A stretch of 64,000 nucleotides of DNA from Clostridia bacterium (GCA_017450945.1 JAFSSP010000007.1:36982-100981); one strand, 5' to 3'. Positions 17,176 to 27,009 are shown, counted from the first letter of the stretch. Numbers and translations: made by a program. The notes: generated by a model not told the origin, from the sequence alone.

Positions 17176-18366
17176 ATGGAACAGGCCGTTCTGTCGGTTT
17201 CTCAACTCAACGAATACCTCCGGATGATGATGGATTCCGACCCGAGACTTTCCGGTCTGTTTCTCAGGGGGGAGATTTCCAACTACAAGCGATACGCCTC
17301 CGGGCATGCCTATTTTACGCTCAAGGACGAGGAAGGACAGATCCGCGCGGTCATGTTCCAGTCCTACGCAAAAAAACTCTTATTTGTGCCTGCGGATGGT
17401 ATGCGGGTGATCGCGCACGGTCGGGTCTCGGTCTATTCGCAGAGCGGGCAATACCAGCTTTACGTGGACGAGATGCAGCCGGACGGTGCGGGCGCGCTCG
17501 CTTTGCAATTTGAACAGCTCAAACGCAAGCTCGCCGCAGAAGGTCTGTTTGACGAATCCAGAAAAAAACCTCTGCCGCCTTTTCCCACCCGGATCGGCGT
17601 CATCACGTCCCCCAGCGGGGCAGCGGTACACGATATCAAAAGGATCCTTTCGAGCAGATTCCCTTGTGCCGAGATGATCCTTTATCCCTCGCTCGTACAG
17701 GGCGCCGACGCGCCGGCGAGCCTTGCTTCGGGAATTGCTTTCTTTGAAGCGACGAATGCGGTCGATCTGATCATCATCGGTCGCGGAGGAGGCTCCATGG
17801 AAGATCTTTGGGCATTCAACGACGAAACGCTCGCACGGACGATCGCCGCCTGTCACATTCCGGTGATTTCTGCAGTCGGACACGAAAGCGATTTTACCAT
17901 TTGCGATTTTGTTGCCGACCGGCGCGCCGCAACTCCCTCGAACGCGGCGGAGATCGCCGTACCCGATCAAAAAGAATTGATGAGAAGCCTTGCGGGAATC
18001 GAAGCGCATCTGTCGCTCTCTTTTTCACGACAGATCGAACAGAAGCGCTTTCTTTTGAATCAGCTTGTAAAAAGTCGCGCTTTCCGCTTGCCGGAGAGTC
18101 TGTTGGATCCCTATCGCCAAAGACTGGACGACGGATTGGAGGCGCTCTTGTCTGCGCTCAAGGAAACCGTGCTTGCAAAAAAGCGCGCCTTTGAGACAAG
18201 CTGTGCAAAGCTGGAGGCACTCAGCCCGCTCGGCATCCTCGCACGGGGATATGCCGTTCTGCAAAAAGACGGAAAAGCCGTCAAAAGCCGCGCCGACGTT
18301 GCAAAGGGCGACCGCCTGACCGTTCGGGTCAGCGATGGGAGCTTCCATGCAGACGTGGCCGAATAA
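17176..18366 (+). CDS. xseA: Exodeoxyribonuclease VII large subunit
   Basis: A 396-residue XseA. The N-terminal OB fold (about 5-100) contains [20 protein letters not shown]; the nuclease core shows [32 protein letters not shown] and [19 protein letters not shown]. The coiled-coil C-terminal third binds the small subunits. Exo VII degrades single-stranded DNA from both ends. ATG 17176 follows GGGGG. The xseB gene follows 12 bp later. Confidence 0.96.
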   Translation: MEQAVLSVSQLNEYLRMMMDSDPRLSGLFLRGEISNYKRYASGHAYFTLKDEEGQIRAVMFQSYAKKLLFVPADGMRVIAHGRVSVYSQSGQYQLYVDEMQPDGAGALALQFEQLKRKLAAEGLFDESRKKPLPPFPTRIGVITSPSGAAVHDIKRILSSRFPCAEMILYPSLVQGADAPASLASGIAFFEATNAVDLIIIGRGGGSMEDLWAFNDETLARTIAACHIPVISAVGHESDFTICDFVADRRAATPSNAAEIAVPDQKELMRSLAGIEAHLSLSFSRQIEQKRFLLNQLVKSRAFRLPESLLDPYRQRLDDGLEALLSALKETVLAKKRAFETSCAKLEALSPLGILARGYAVLQKDGKAVKSRADVAKGDRLTVRVSDGSFHADVAE

Positions 18367-18378
18367 AGGAGAAAACAC

Positions 18379-18618
18379 ATGGAAAAGAAAACGCGCAGTT
18401 TTGAATCCGATCTCGCTCGGTTGAACGAGATTGTGGAGGCTCTTGAAAACGGAGACTGCCCGCTCGATCAAGCGCTCAAACTTTATGAAGAGGGTGTAAG
18501 CCTTGTTCGCACTTGCTCCGAACGCCTGGAGAAGGCCGAACTCAGCGTCAAAAAACTCAAAGTCTCTCCAGACGGTGAGGCAGCCTTGGTTGACTTTTCC
18601 GAGGAGGAAAAAGAATGA
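18379..18618 (+). CDS. xseB: Exodeoxyribonuclease VII small subunit
   Basis: A 79-residue helical XseB, normal length, with the family pattern FESDLARLNEIVEALENGDCP and LDQALKLYEEGVSL. Several copies coat the XseA coiled coil. AAAGGAG precedes the ATG, and its end overlaps ispA as ATGA. Confidence 0.95.
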   Translation: MEKKTRSFESDLARLNEIVEALENGDCPLDQALKLYEEGVSLVRTCSERLEKAELSVKKLKVSPDGEAALVDFSEEEKE

Positions 18619-19505
18619 CGAAAGAATCTCTCGAACTGCTCATGCATCGGGATGCGACTCTGACCGAAGCGCGCTTGAAAGAATACTACGAGGAAGACGA
18701 AGATATCAAGGTCTTACTCGATGCCGAGCGTTATAGCCTATTCGCAGGAGGGAAGCGCGTTCGTCCTGTCCTCGTCATCGAGTTTTGTAAGCTTTTTGGC
18801 GGCAGGGAAGAAGCGGCGTTACCCTTTGCCTGTGGGCTTGAAATGCTCCATACGGCGTCGCTGATCCACGACGATCTGCCTTGCATGGACAACGACGACC
18901 TGCGCCGCGGAAAACCGACCAACCATAAAGTGTTCGGTGAAACGATGGCGCTTCTTGCCGGCGACTCGCTCCTCATCGGCGCTTTTGAAGCAGTTGCATC
19001 GAACAGAGCAGTCACGCCCGAAATTGCGGCTAACGCGACTGCCTATCTCGCTTCTTGTGCGGGCAGATACGGAATGGTCGGCGGACAGGTCATGGATCTG
19101 GAGGGTGAGCACAAAAAGCTCACGCTGGACCAGCTTCTGAAGCTTCATTCAATGAAGACCGGCGCGCTCATCAATTCGGCCTGCGTTCTCGGCGCGCTTG
19201 CGGCGGGAATTTCTCCAGACTCGAACGCGATGCGTGACGTAGTGACCTATGCCGAAAAGATCGGGCTTGCGTTTCAGATTCTGGACGACCTGCTTGACAA
19301 GATCGGCAATGCGGAAGAACTCGGCAAAAACGTCGGTATGGACGAAGAGCGCGAAAAGAATACCTTTTTGAGCTTCTTTTCTCAAGAAGAAGCGGCTGAA
19401 TACGCGAAGCGCCTGACCAAGGAGGCAACAGAGGCGATCGGACGATATCCCGGCTCCGAGACGCTCTGCGACCTTGCTTTGTGGCTCAGCAAACGCACCA
19501 AATGA
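18615..19505 (+). CDS. ispA: Polyprenyl (farnesyl/geranylgeranyl) diphosphate synthase
   Basis: A 296-residue trans-prenyltransferase. First aspartate-rich motif DDLPCMDND starts at residue 86; the second is in FQILDDLLD. Conserved GGKRVRPVL and KTGALINSA are present. It condenses IPP with allylic diphosphates, most likely to farnesyl diphosphate, the precursor of undecaprenyl phosphate. The residues before the first motif (SLIH) do not settle the chain length. xseA-xseB-ispA is a widespread operon order; dxs, which often follows, is absent. Confidence 0.92.
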   Translation: MTKESLELLMHRDATLTEARLKEYYEEDEDIKVLLDAERYSLFAGGKRVRPVLVIEFCKLFGGREEAALPFACGLEMLHTASLIHDDLPCMDNDDLRRGKPTNHKVFGETMALLAGDSLLIGAFEAVASNRAVTPEIAANATAYLASCAGRYGMVGGQVMDLEGEHKKLTLDQLLKLHSMKTGALINSACVLGALAAGISPDSNAMRDVVTYAEKIGLAFQILDDLLDKIGNAEELGKNVGMDEEREKNTFLSFFSQEEAAEYAKRLTKEATEAIGRYPGSETLCDLALWLSKRTK

Positions 19506-19523
19506 ATGATTGAGGGAAACTCT

Positions 19524-20003
19524 ATGGGACAATTTTTTGTCAGACTTTTTTCAAACTATTGCCTGGTATCTGCCATTTTCGGCTGGATCATCGCGCAGAT
19601 CATCAAGGTCTTCACCGGAGTCTTCAAACTGCAGACCTTTTCGATCAAGACGCTCTTGTTCGGAACCGGTGGAATGCCGAGCTCTCACACAGCCTCCGTT
19701 ACCGCGCTTTGCACGGCGGTTGCCATTCAAGAGGGGGTAGGCTCTGCCGCTTTTGCCATTTCGGCAATTTTTACCATCATTGTGATGATCGACGCCACGG
19801 GTGTTCGCAGAGAAGCGGGAAAACAGGCCAAAGCGCTCAATCTCATCTTTTCCGAGTGGGCGCTTGACAACGAGCCGGAGAACTTTGACAGACATTTCAA
19901 GGAGCTTATCGGTCACACCCCCCTGCAGGTCTTTTTCGGAGCACTTGTCGGAATCGGAGCCGCGCTCTTGCTTCTCCTTTTTCCGGTCTTCCGTCCGATA
20001 TGA
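19524..20003 (+). CDS. Divergent PAP2-family membrane protein (YuiD-like)
   Basis: A 159-residue membrane protein with about four spans. It carries the GGMPSSHTASVTALCTA and DATGVRREAGKQA motifs of the divergent PAP2/acid-phosphatase-like group (YuiD, DUF212). These proteins may act on membrane diphosphates, and the neighbouring prenyl diphosphate synthase fits undecaprenyl or prenyl diphosphate recycling, though that is inference. ATG 19524 follows GAGGG; the in-frame ATG at 19506 has no ribosome site. It overlaps tlyA by 4 bp. Confidence 0.85.
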   Translation: MGQFFVRLFSNYCLVSAIFGWIIAQIIKVFTGVFKLQTFSIKTLLFGTGGMPSSHTASVTALCTAVAIQEGVGSAAFAISAIFTIIVMIDATGVRREAGKQAKALNLIFSEWALDNEPENFDRHFKELIGHTPLQVFFGALVGIGAALLLLLFPVFRPI

Positions 20004-20812
20004 TCCGACTGGACGTTTATCTTGCGCAAACCGGGCTTGCCGGAAGCCGCGAGCAGGCAAAGGCTATGATTCTACAAGGCCTTGTCCATGTGAACGGCAA
20101 AATCGTCGAAAAGCCATCCTTTTTGATTGACGAAACACAGACGCCGCTCATCAAGGCGGAGAAGGCGATCCCTTACGTCGGGCGCGGCGGCCTCAAACTC
20201 GAAGGCGCGCTCAAAGCGTTTGATGTTGATCCTGCAGGCTTTACCGCACTTGACGTCGGCGCTTCGACCGGCGGGTTTACCGATTGCCTGTTGCAAAGAG
20301 GTGCAAAACGGATTTTTGCGCTGGATGCAGGGCACGATCAGCTCGACAAAACGCTGAAAAAGGATCCGCGCGTCGTCTCTATGGAAGGGCAGAACGCGCG
20401 AGAGATGACTCCTGCGCTGTTCGGCGGCGTCAAGATGGATCTTATTGTCATGGACGTTTCCTTTATTTCGGCCACCTATCTGCTCCCGCTTTTCCACTCG
20501 CTGTTGGGGGAGGACGGGATCGCGCTGGTTCTTGTCAAACCTCAGTTTGAGGTTGGCAAAGCCATGATCGGCAAAAAGGGAATCGTCAAGGATCCGGCGG
20601 CGCATTTTTCAGCCCTTAAAAAAGTCGTAGACAGCGGACTTTTATCCGGCCTTTCTGTTTGCGGCGCATGCGTCTCCCCGATTTTCGGCGGCGACGGAAA
20701 CAAAGAATTTTTTGCATATTTCAAAAAAGAAAAAGCGCCTTGCAGTCATATTACAGACGCAGAGCTTCACAAATTGGTTTTTGAGAAAGAAAGGAGGGAT
20801 CTGTCATGTTGA
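20000..20812 (+). CDS. tlyA: TlyA-family rRNA methyltransferase
   Basis: A 270-residue protein with an N-terminal S4 domain (residues 2-60) and a C-terminal FtsJ-like SAM methyltransferase (ALDVGASTGGFTDCLL, DLIVMDVSFIS, LVKPQFEVGK). TlyA methylates 2'-O positions of ribosomal RNA; older annotations call it hemolysin. The tlyA-nadK-argR order is standard in Bacillota. It overlaps the previous gene by 4 bp and the next by 7. Confidence 0.93.
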   Translation: MIRLDVYLAQTGLAGSREQAKAMILQGLVHVNGKIVEKPSFLIDETQTPLIKAEKAIPYVGRGGLKLEGALKAFDVDPAGFTALDVGASTGGFTDCLLQRGAKRIFALDAGHDQLDKTLKKDPRVVSMEGQNAREMTPALFGGVKMDLIVMDVSFISATYLLPLFHSLLGEDGIALVLVKPQFEVGKAMIGKKGIVKDPAAHFSALKKVVDSGLLSGLSVCGACVSPIFGGDGNKEFFAYFKKEKAPCSHITDAELHKLVFEKERRDLSC

Positions 20813-21684
20813 AGATCGCCTTGCTGACCAATTTTAATATTCACGAGAAAGCAAACGCGGCCCTTGCGGTTGCGGATAAGCTCGCAAAAGAAGATTGCGA
20901 GATCCTTGTTGCGGCCTTTCACAAAGAAAAACTGCAAAGCACGGGACGCAGTCGAGATGATTTCCACTATCTTCCGCTGGAGAGCATTTACACCGAGGCC
21001 GATATTCTCATTGTGCTTGGAGGCGACGGAACCATTTTAGACGTTGCCAGAAGAGCCGCGCATAAGGGAACTCCGGTTCTCGGGATCAATCTCGGCAGAC
21101 TCGGTTTTATGGCTGAGCTGGAGCTTTCCGAACTCGATGAGCTTCACAGGCTTTTTACCGGCGAGTACGAGCTGGAATACCGCTCGATGCTTCGGGTAGA
21201 GCTTCTGAACGCCGCGGGTGAGATGAAATCCTTTTGCTATGCGCTCAACGACGCGGTGATCTCAAACGGATCGGTCTCGCGCATCGTCGATCTCGAGCTT
21301 TTGGAGGGCGAGGAACTCGTCACAACCTACCGTGCGGACGGTTTGATCATCGCCACCCCGACAGGCTCTACTGCTTACTCGATGTCGGCGGGCGGATCTT
21401 TGGTCGATCCGCGAGTCCCCTGCATTTGCGTGACGCCGATCTGTCCGCATTCTTTCATCGCGCGACCGCTGATTTTCCCGGACGGCTCCAGGTTAAAAAT
21501 CAAAAACGTGTGCGCAAGGGAAAAGAATCTTTATCTCACGGTCGACGGACGTATGAACTTTGAACTTTATCGCAACCAGTCGGTGCTGGTTTCCAAATCC
21601 ACGCTGAAAACCGTTTTGGTACGTTTCAAACAATCCGGATTCTACCAAAAGCTTCGTCAAAAAATGAACGATTCAGAGTCGTAA
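20806..21684 (+). CDS. nadK: NAD kinase
   Basis: A 292-residue ATP/polyphosphate-NAD kinase. GGDGT is at residues 72-76, the NAD-binding ALNDAVISNG follows, and the glycine-rich PTGSTAYSMSAGGSLVDP loop is present. It makes NADP from NAD. It lies between tlyA and argR as in most Clostridia and starts inside the end of tlyA, implying translational coupling. Confidence 0.95.
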   Translation: MLKIALLTNFNIHEKANAALAVADKLAKEDCEILVAAFHKEKLQSTGRSRDDFHYLPLESIYTEADILIVLGGDGTILDVARRAAHKGTPVLGINLGRLGFMAELELSELDELHRLFTGEYELEYRSMLRVELLNAAGEMKSFCYALNDAVISNGSVSRIVDLELLEGEELVTTYRADGLIIATPTGSTAYSMSAGGSLVDPRVPCICVTPICPHSFIARPLIFPDGSRLKIKNVCAREKNLYLTVDGRMNFELYRNQSVLVSKSTLKTVLVRFKQSGFYQKLRQKMNDSES

Positions 21685-21697
21685 GAAAGGATATTAC

Positions 21698-22153
21698 ATG
21701 AAAAAGAACAGACAGGAAAAATTACTGGAGATCATCTCGCGTTACGACGTGGATACCCAGGACGAACTGATCGAGCGCCTTCGCGACTGCGGTTTTGAAA
21801 CCACGCAGGCAACCATTTCCAGAGATATTCGGGAATTGAAAATTGCAAAAATGACCAACGGCAAGGGATCCTACCGTTATGTGCTTCCCAAGCAGGCGGC
21901 AACGCGGGGAGATTTCAAATTCAACACGGCGCTCATCGATTCGATCGTTCATGTCGATCAGGCCGCAAACATGATCGTGCTCAAAACCTATCCGGGATTG
22001 GCACAGGCAGTCGCCGTCGGAATTGACGGAATGCATGAGCCCTTGATTCTCGGTTGTGTGGCAGGGGACGACACCATTCTGGTTGTCCTGCGGGACGAGG
22101 AGGGCGCAAAGCTCATCGCATCCCGGATCCAGGACCTTCTCAAAGCAGTATAA
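21698..22153 (+). CDS. argR: Arginine repressor ArgR/AhrC
   Basis: A 151-residue ArgR. The winged-helix N-terminus (QEKLLEIISRYDVDTQDELI, TQATISRDIRELKI) binds ARG boxes; the C-terminal domain carries the arginine-binding and hexamer region LGCVAGDDTILVVLRDEEGA. It represses arginine synthesis and can activate catabolism. Here it is followed by argS rather than recN, so a link to arginyl-tRNA supply is possible. AAAGGA precedes the ATG. Confidence 0.96.
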   Translation: MKKNRQEKLLEIISRYDVDTQDELIERLRDCGFETTQATISRDIRELKIAKMTNGKGSYRYVLPKQAATRGDFKFNTALIDSIVHVDQAANMIVLKTYPGLAQAVAVGIDGMHEPLILGCVAGDDTILVVLRDEEGAKLIASRIQDLLKAV

Positions 22154-22167
22154 AAAAGAGGACTTTT

Positions 22168-23901
22168 ATGCAACAGATCAAACAAACAATTGCCGCATCG
22201 ATTGTGGATGCGGTTCAAAAAATCAATTCCGAGGCGTCTCTTTCGGCCGATGAGGTCAAAAGCCTTCTGGAATATCCGCCCGACCCGAACATGGGCGACC
22301 TCGCCTTTCCGTGCTTTCGCTTGAGTAAGATCCTGCGCCGTTCGCCGGTGCAGATTGCCGAAGCTCTTGCGGGACAGCTCTCTGGAGGCCCCATTGGCTC
22401 GGTGGAAGCTGTCAACGGATATCTGAACATCAAGCTTTCGGACGACTATCTGACCGATACCGTTTTGCCTGAGATCCTCGCAAAAAAGGAAACTTACGGT
22501 TCCCAGACCTTTGGCAAGGGAAAAAAGGTCGTACTCGACTATTCTTCGCCCAACGTGGCAAAGCCTTTTCACATCGGGCATCTTGGCACCACGGTAATCG
22601 GGCATTCGCTGCGCAAACTCCACGAATTTGCCGGCTATGATTGCTTTGGTATCAACTACCTCGGCGACTGGGGAACGCAGTTCGGCAAGCTCATCGTGGC
22701 CTACCGTCTCTGGGGCAAAAAGGAAGAGGTCGAAAAAACCGGTGTGGACGCGCTCGTCGCACTCTACGTGAAGATCAACAATGAGATCAAGGGAGACCCC
22801 GAAAAGGGAATCCCTGAAAACAAAGAGCTTGCCGACGCGGCAAGAGCCGAGTTCCACAAGCTCGAGACCGGCGACGAGGAGAATCTCGCCCTTTGGAAAT
22901 GGTTCGTCTCGATCAGCCTTGCCGAGTATGAGAAGACCTACAAACAGCTTGGCATTACCTTTGACTCCTACCTCGGCGAGAGCTTTTATACCGACAAAAT
23001 GCCGGCGCAGGTGCAAAAGCTCAGAGATATGGGACTGCTGAAAATCGACGACGGTGCTTCTATCGTGGATCTTTCCGAGTACAATATGCCGCCCTGCCTG
23101 ATCCTCAAGCGCGACGGCTCGACGCTTTATCCAACACGGGATATTGCGGCGGCGGTCTACCGTAAGGAAAATTATCACTTCGATAAAGCCATCTACGTGA
23201 CCAGCGCTCAGCAGTGCCTCCACTTTGCCCAATGGTTCAAGGTGGTCGAGCTCATGGGCTATCCCTGGTACAACGAACTCGTCCACGTGCCTTACGGAAC
23301 GGTTTCGCTCAACGGCGAAAAGCTGGCGACGAGAACCGGCAACGTGGTGCTTCTCAAAGACCTTTTCGCGCTCGCCGTCGAAAAGGTCAAAGGTGTGGTT
23401 GCAGAGAAAAATCCGAACCTCGAAAACAAAGACGAGATTGCCGAAAAGGTCGGCGTCGGAGCCGTGGTGTTCTACTACCTTTCCAACAACCGCATGAAGG
23501 ATATTAACTTTGTGCTCGACGAAGCGCTCAACTTTGACGGAAACACCGGGCCTTACGTGCAGTACACCTACGCGCGCACCTGCTCGGTTCTCGGCAAAGC
23601 GGGGAAGGTTCCCGATGCTGCCGGCAAGATCACGACCGAAGAGGAAGCAATGCTACTGAAAACGCTCTGCCGCTTCGGCGAAAAAGTGGTCGCCGCCATC
23701 GAGGATTACGAACCGAGCGTCGTCACGCGATTCATCCTCGACGTGGCTTCGGCCTTCAACCGCTTTTATCACAACTGCCCGATCCTCTCTGCTGAGGATG
23801 AAGGCACACGCGCTTTGCGTCTGAAACTGACCGAGGCGACAAAGATCGTACTTGGCAATGCATTTGATCTCATCTGCCTTGCCAAAACCGAAAAAGTCTG
23901 A
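22168..23901 (+). CDS. argS: Arginyl-tRNA synthetase
   Basis: A 577-residue class I ArgRS with an N-terminal Arg-tRNA domain (PPDPNMGDLAFPCF), the HIGH motif in KPFHIGHLG at residues 135-138, and LATRTGNVVLLKDL in the place of KMSKS, as usual for ArgRS. The DALR anticodon-binding domain ends the protein (VVTRFILDVASAFNRFYHNC). ATG 22168 follows AAGAGG. Only 14 bp separate it from argR and no T-box leader is present, so it is likely expressed with argR. Confidence 0.96.
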   Translation: MQQIKQTIAASIVDAVQKINSEASLSADEVKSLLEYPPDPNMGDLAFPCFRLSKILRRSPVQIAEALAGQLSGGPIGSVEAVNGYLNIKLSDDYLTDTVLPEILAKKETYGSQTFGKGKKVVLDYSSPNVAKPFHIGHLGTTVIGHSLRKLHEFAGYDCFGINYLGDWGTQFGKLIVAYRLWGKKEEVEKTGVDALVALYVKINNEIKGDPEKGIPENKELADAARAEFHKLETGDEENLALWKWFVSISLAEYEKTYKQLGITFDSYLGESFYTDKMPAQVQKLRDMGLLKIDDGASIVDLSEYNMPPCLILKRDGSTLYPTRDIAAAVYRKENYHFDKAIYVTSAQQCLHFAQWFKVVELMGYPWYNELVHVPYGTVSLNGEKLATRTGNVVLLKDLFALAVEKVKGVVAEKNPNLENKDEIAEKVGVGAVVFYYLSNNRMKDINFVLDEALNFDGNTGPYVQYTYARTCSVLGKAGKVPDAAGKITTEEEAMLLKTLCRFGEKVVAAIEDYEPSVVTRFILDVASAFNRFYHNCPILSAEDEGTRALRLKLTEATKIVLGNAFDLICLAKTEKV

Positions 23902-23948
23902 TCTTTCGTTACAGAATTACATATACTTTTGAAAGGATACCGAAAACT

Positions 23949-24683
23949 ATGTCTGGACACAGCAAATGGGCGAACATCAAACACAAAAAAGAAAAGACCG
24001 ATGCCGCACGCGGTAAAATTTTTACCAAGATCGGCAAAGAGATCACAGTCGCCGTCAAAGAGGGTGGCGGAGATCCCGTCTCCAACTCCAAACTCCGTGA
24101 CCTTATTCAAAAGGCCAAGGCCAACAATGTGCCGAACGACAACATCGAGCGCTGCATCAAAAAGGCCATGGGCTCCTCCGGTGAGACCTACGAAGAGGTT
24201 TCCTACGAAGGCTACGGCCCCAACGGCATTGCCGTCATCGTCAATGCAACGACCGATAACCGCAACCGCACGGCAGGCAACGTGCGCGCCTACTTCTCCA
24301 AATATCACGGCAACATGGGACAGACCGGTTGCGTGAGCTATCTCTTTACCGACGTCGGTGAGATCGTCATCAACAACGAGGATGGCGATATTGACGAAGA
24401 TAAACTCATGGAAAAGGCGCTGGAAGCAGGCGCTACCGATTTCAAATCGGACGGCGAAGTTTTCATCGTCACCACCGAGCCGGACGACGTTTACGCCATT
24501 CAGGAAGACCTTGCGAACGCAGGGTATGAAATTCTCTCGGCCGAGAAGACCAAGACGGCTTCCACATCTGTTACGCTTGACAATGAGGACGACATCAAGT
24601 TCATGGGACTGCTTCTCGACAAGCTCGAAGAGGACGACGACGTGATGGACGTCTTCCACAACTGGGAAAACTGTGACCGCTAA
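23949..24683 (+). CDS. yebC: YebC/PmpR-TACO1 family protein
   Basis: A 244-residue member with the invariant start MSGHSKWANIKHKKEKTDA and the EGYGPNGIAVIV segment. The family has been described both as transcription regulators and, more recently, as factors that help ribosomes translate difficult proline stretches. Length and motifs are fully normal. GAAAGGA lies upstream. Its last 11 bp overlap the Nudix gene. Confidence 0.95.
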   Translation: MSGHSKWANIKHKKEKTDAARGKIFTKIGKEITVAVKEGGGDPVSNSKLRDLIQKAKANNVPNDNIERCIKKAMGSSGETYEEVSYEGYGPNGIAVIVNATTDNRNRTAGNVRAYFSKYHGNMGQTGCVSYLFTDVGEIVINNEDGDIDEDKLMEKALEAGATDFKSDGEVFIVTTEPDDVYAIQEDLANAGYEILSAEKTKTASTSVTLDNEDDIKFMGLLLDKLEEDDDVMDVFHNWENCDR

Positions 24684-25092
24684 ACCGCATCGCGAGGTCG
24701 TGGCGGGGCTCTTCCTTCGCAAAAGCGAAGGTGAACCCGAGTTCTTTATCTGCAGACGACCTCCCTACAAGTCGAATCCGCTTCTGTGGGAGTTTGTAGG
24801 CGGCAAGGTCGAAGCCGGGGAGACTCCGCAAGAGGCGCTTGTACGCGAATGCAAAGAAGAGATGGACGCAAACATTGCGGTCGGCGAGATTTATACCGAG
24901 GTCGATCACGAGTATGAGGATATTTTCATTCATCTGACGCTCTACTTTGCAGAGCTTTTGGAAGAGCCGAAGCTCCTCGAACACGTCGCGTTTGCATGGA
25001 TCAAGCCCTCGCAGATCAAAAATTACGCGTTTTGCCCCGCGGACAAACAGATTTTAGCCAAGATTCTTTGCGACTTTGGAACAGTCCGGTGA
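24673..25092 (+). CDS. MutT-like Nudix hydrolase
   Basis: A 139-residue Nudix protein. The Nudix box is GGKVEAGETPQEALVRECK followed by EEMDA, where the usual Gly near its end is replaced by Asp. The overall size, the VVAGLFLRK start and the WEFVGGKVE context resemble MutT/8-oxo-dGTPase and CTP pyrophosphohydrolases. It starts with GTG inside the end of yebC. Substrate is not determined by sequence; sanitation of oxidised nucleotides would fit the neighbouring dinB. Confidence 0.85.
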   Translation: MTAKPHREVVAGLFLRKSEGEPEFFICRRPPYKSNPLLWEFVGGKVEAGETPQEALVRECKEEMDANIAVGEIYTEVDHEYEDIFIHLTLYFAELLEEPKLLEHVAFAWIKPSQIKNYAFCPADKQILAKILCDFGTVR

Positions 25093-25109
25093 CATACCGG
25101 ACTGTTTTG
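25081..25109 (+). terminator. Terminator overlapping the Nudix stop codon
   Basis: A 9-bp perfect stem ACAGTCCGG / CCGGACTGT with a 7-nt loop containing the TGA stop is followed by TTTT. It ends the nusB-Nudix run. Confidence 0.8.
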
Positions 25110-25133
25110 CCCATTCTTTGAAAGGAGAATACC

Positions 25134-25751
25134 ATGAAGGTTTTACTAATCAACGGCAGTCCCCATAAATCCGGTGCCGTCTATACCGCACTCCACGAGA
25201 TGGAGAAAGTTTTTGCAAAAGAGGGAATCGAGACCGAGATGATCCAGGTCGGGCATCTTTCTGTGCGGAGCTGCGTCGCCTGCAAAAGCTGTTATGCGAC
25301 AGGAAAATGTGCCATTGACGACATCGTCAACGAGGTCACAAAAAAGCTCGAGGAAGCCGACGGCATGGTCGTGGGCAGTCCGGTCTATTTTGCCGCGGCG
25401 AACCCGGCGCTCTCGGCCTTTTTGACCCGCCTGTTTTACAGCTCGCACGCCGACAAGCGCATGAAGGTCGGCGCCGCCATCGTTTGCGCCCGCAGAGGAG
25501 GCACGACCGCCGCCTTTGACGAGCTCAACAAGTTCTTTACCATCTCTGGCATGCCGGTGGCCTCCGGGCAGTACTGGAACGGCATTCACGGCAACAACGC
25601 CGAGGAAGCCGCACAGGATGGGGAAGGCCTGCAAATGATGCGCACGCTTGCTTCCAATATGGTCTTTCTCATGAAGAGCATCGCACTCGGAAAAGAGAAG
25701 TATGGGCTTCCCGAGACCGAGCCTCGCGTGCGCACCAATTTCATCCGATAA
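25134..25751 (+). CDS. Flavodoxin-fold NAD(P)H-dependent FMN reductase family protein
   Basis: A 205-residue protein with the flavin phosphate loop in LLINGSPHKSG and the cysteine pattern CVACKSCYATGKCAIDD seen in iron-sulfur-type flavoproteins and multimeric flavodoxins of anaerobes. It also has GSPVYFAAANPAL and CARRGGTTAAFDELNKFF. It probably reduces FMN or quinone-like or nitro substrates. GGAGA precedes the ATG. It lies one base before dinB, so the two are co-transcribed, which is an unusual pairing. Confidence 0.85.
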   Translation: MKVLLINGSPHKSGAVYTALHEMEKVFAKEGIETEMIQVGHLSVRSCVACKSCYATGKCAIDDIVNEVTKKLEEADGMVVGSPVYFAAANPALSAFLTRLFYSSHADKRMKVGAAIVCARRGGTTAAFDELNKFFTISGMPVASGQYWNGIHGNNAEEAAQDGEGLQMMRTLASNMVFLMKSIALGKEKYGLPETEPRVRTNFIR

Positions 25752-25752
25752 G

Positions 25753-27009
25753 ATGGATCGCCTGATCTTTCACATAGACGTCAACAGCGCTTTTCTCTCT
25801 TGGGAATCGGCGCGAAGAGTCAAAAAGGGCGAGAGCGATCTGCGGCTTGTGCCGTCGGCAGTCGGTGGCGACAGAGATCGGCGTACCGGTGTGATTTTGG
25901 CCAAATCGATCCCTGCAAAAAAGTACGGCGTTTCAACCGGAGAGCCGGTTTCCATGGCGCTTCGCAAATGCCCAGAGCTGGTGATCGTGAAGCCGGATTT
26001 TCGTCTCTACGCGCAATGCTCCAAAAAATTCCTTGCAATTTGCCGCAAATATGCGCCGGTGGTCGAGCAGTTTTCGATTGACGAGTGCTTTCTCGACATG
26101 AGCGGAACCTCGCGCATCTATCCCGATCCGGTTGCAATCGCGCACACGATCAAGGATGAGATTCGCGACAGGCTCGGCTTTACCGTCAACGTCGGGATCG
26201 GCCCCAATAAGCTCCTTGCCAAAATGGCGAGCGATTTTGAAAAGCCCGACAAGGTGCATACGCTCTTTTTTGACGAGCTGGAGGAAAAGTTTTATCCGCT
26301 TCCGGTGCGCGATCTCTTTACGGTCGGAAGATCCACCGCAAAACTGCTCGACCGCATCAACGTGCACACCATCGGCGAACTTGCATCGCTCGATCAAAAG
26401 GCGCTTGACATCATTGTAGGCGGCAAGTTTGCAAAGCATTTGTATCTGGTTTCGCACGGTTTGGACGATTCTCCGGTTCTTGCCGAGCGCCCCGAGGCCA
26501 AAGGATACAGCAACTCGATCACGCTCGAGGAGGACGTTACAACGGCCGAGGAGGCAGAACAGGTGTTACTTCTGCTCTCGGACAGCGTGGCAACAAGACT
26601 GCGCGCCGACAGTGTGCGAGCCTGGTGCGTCTCGGTCGTTCTGCGCTCGACCGACTTTACCGACCGGTCAAAACAAATGCGTCTGGATACACCGACCGAC
26701 AATACCGACGAGGTGTTCGACAAGGTCAAAAAGCTTTTTTTGGAGCTTTGGGATGGGGAAGACCCAATCCGCCTTTTCGGGGTTGCCGCTTTCGACGTGA
26801 CGAAAGAGGAAGGCCAGCTCTCCTTTTTTGACGATCCCAAAAAAGAAAAAAGCCGCGACGTTGACGAAGTCGTCGATTCGATCCGCGAACGTTTCGGCAT
26901 GGATACCATTATCCGCGGGAGCATCTGCAAATCGCCCGTCGTCCCCGGCGGAAGACATCTGCGCCACTCCACCAAAGCGGATGGGGAAGAGAAAAACAAA
27001 AAGCAGTGA
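25753..27009 (+). CDS. dinB: DNA polymerase IV (Y family)
   Basis: A 418-residue DinB/UmuC-family translesion polymerase. Catalytic residues are Asp9 in HIDVNSAF and Asp110/Glu111 in FSIDECFLDMSG. The helix-hairpin-helix (RDLFTVGRSTAKLLDRI) and the little-finger domain follow, with the last third rich in acidic residues. ATG 25753 comes immediately after the flavodoxin stop. No LexA-type box is visible because there is no intergenic space. A C-terminal clamp-binding motif QLSFFDD is present. Confidence 0.95.
   Translation: MDRLIFHIDVNSAFLSWESARRVKKGESDLRLVPSAVGGDRDRRTGVILAKSIPAKKYGVSTGEPVSMALRKCPELVIVKPDFRLYAQCSKKFLAICRKYAPVVEQFSIDECFLDMSGTSRIYPDPVAIAHTIKDEIRDRLGFTVNVGIGPNKLLAKMASDFEKPDKVHTLFFDELEEKFYPLPVRDLFTVGRSTAKLLDRINVHTIGELASLDQKALDIIVGGKFAKHLYLVSHGLDDSPVLAERPEAKGYSNSITLEEDVTTAEEAEQVLLLLSDSVATRLRADSVRAWCVSVVLRSTDFTDRSKQMRLDTPTDNTDEVFDKVKKLFLELWDGEDPIRLFGVAAFDVTKEEGQLSFFDDPKKEKSRDVDEVVDSIRERFGMDTIIRGSICKSPVVPGGRHLRHSTKADGEEKNKKQ

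Noticed and set aside
22141-22167. T-box or arginine riboswitch before argS
   Set aside because: Only 14 bp separate argR and argS, too little for a leader structure.
21988-23286. A 432-codon minus-strand frame
   Set aside because: It is antisense to argS and argR and has no family features.
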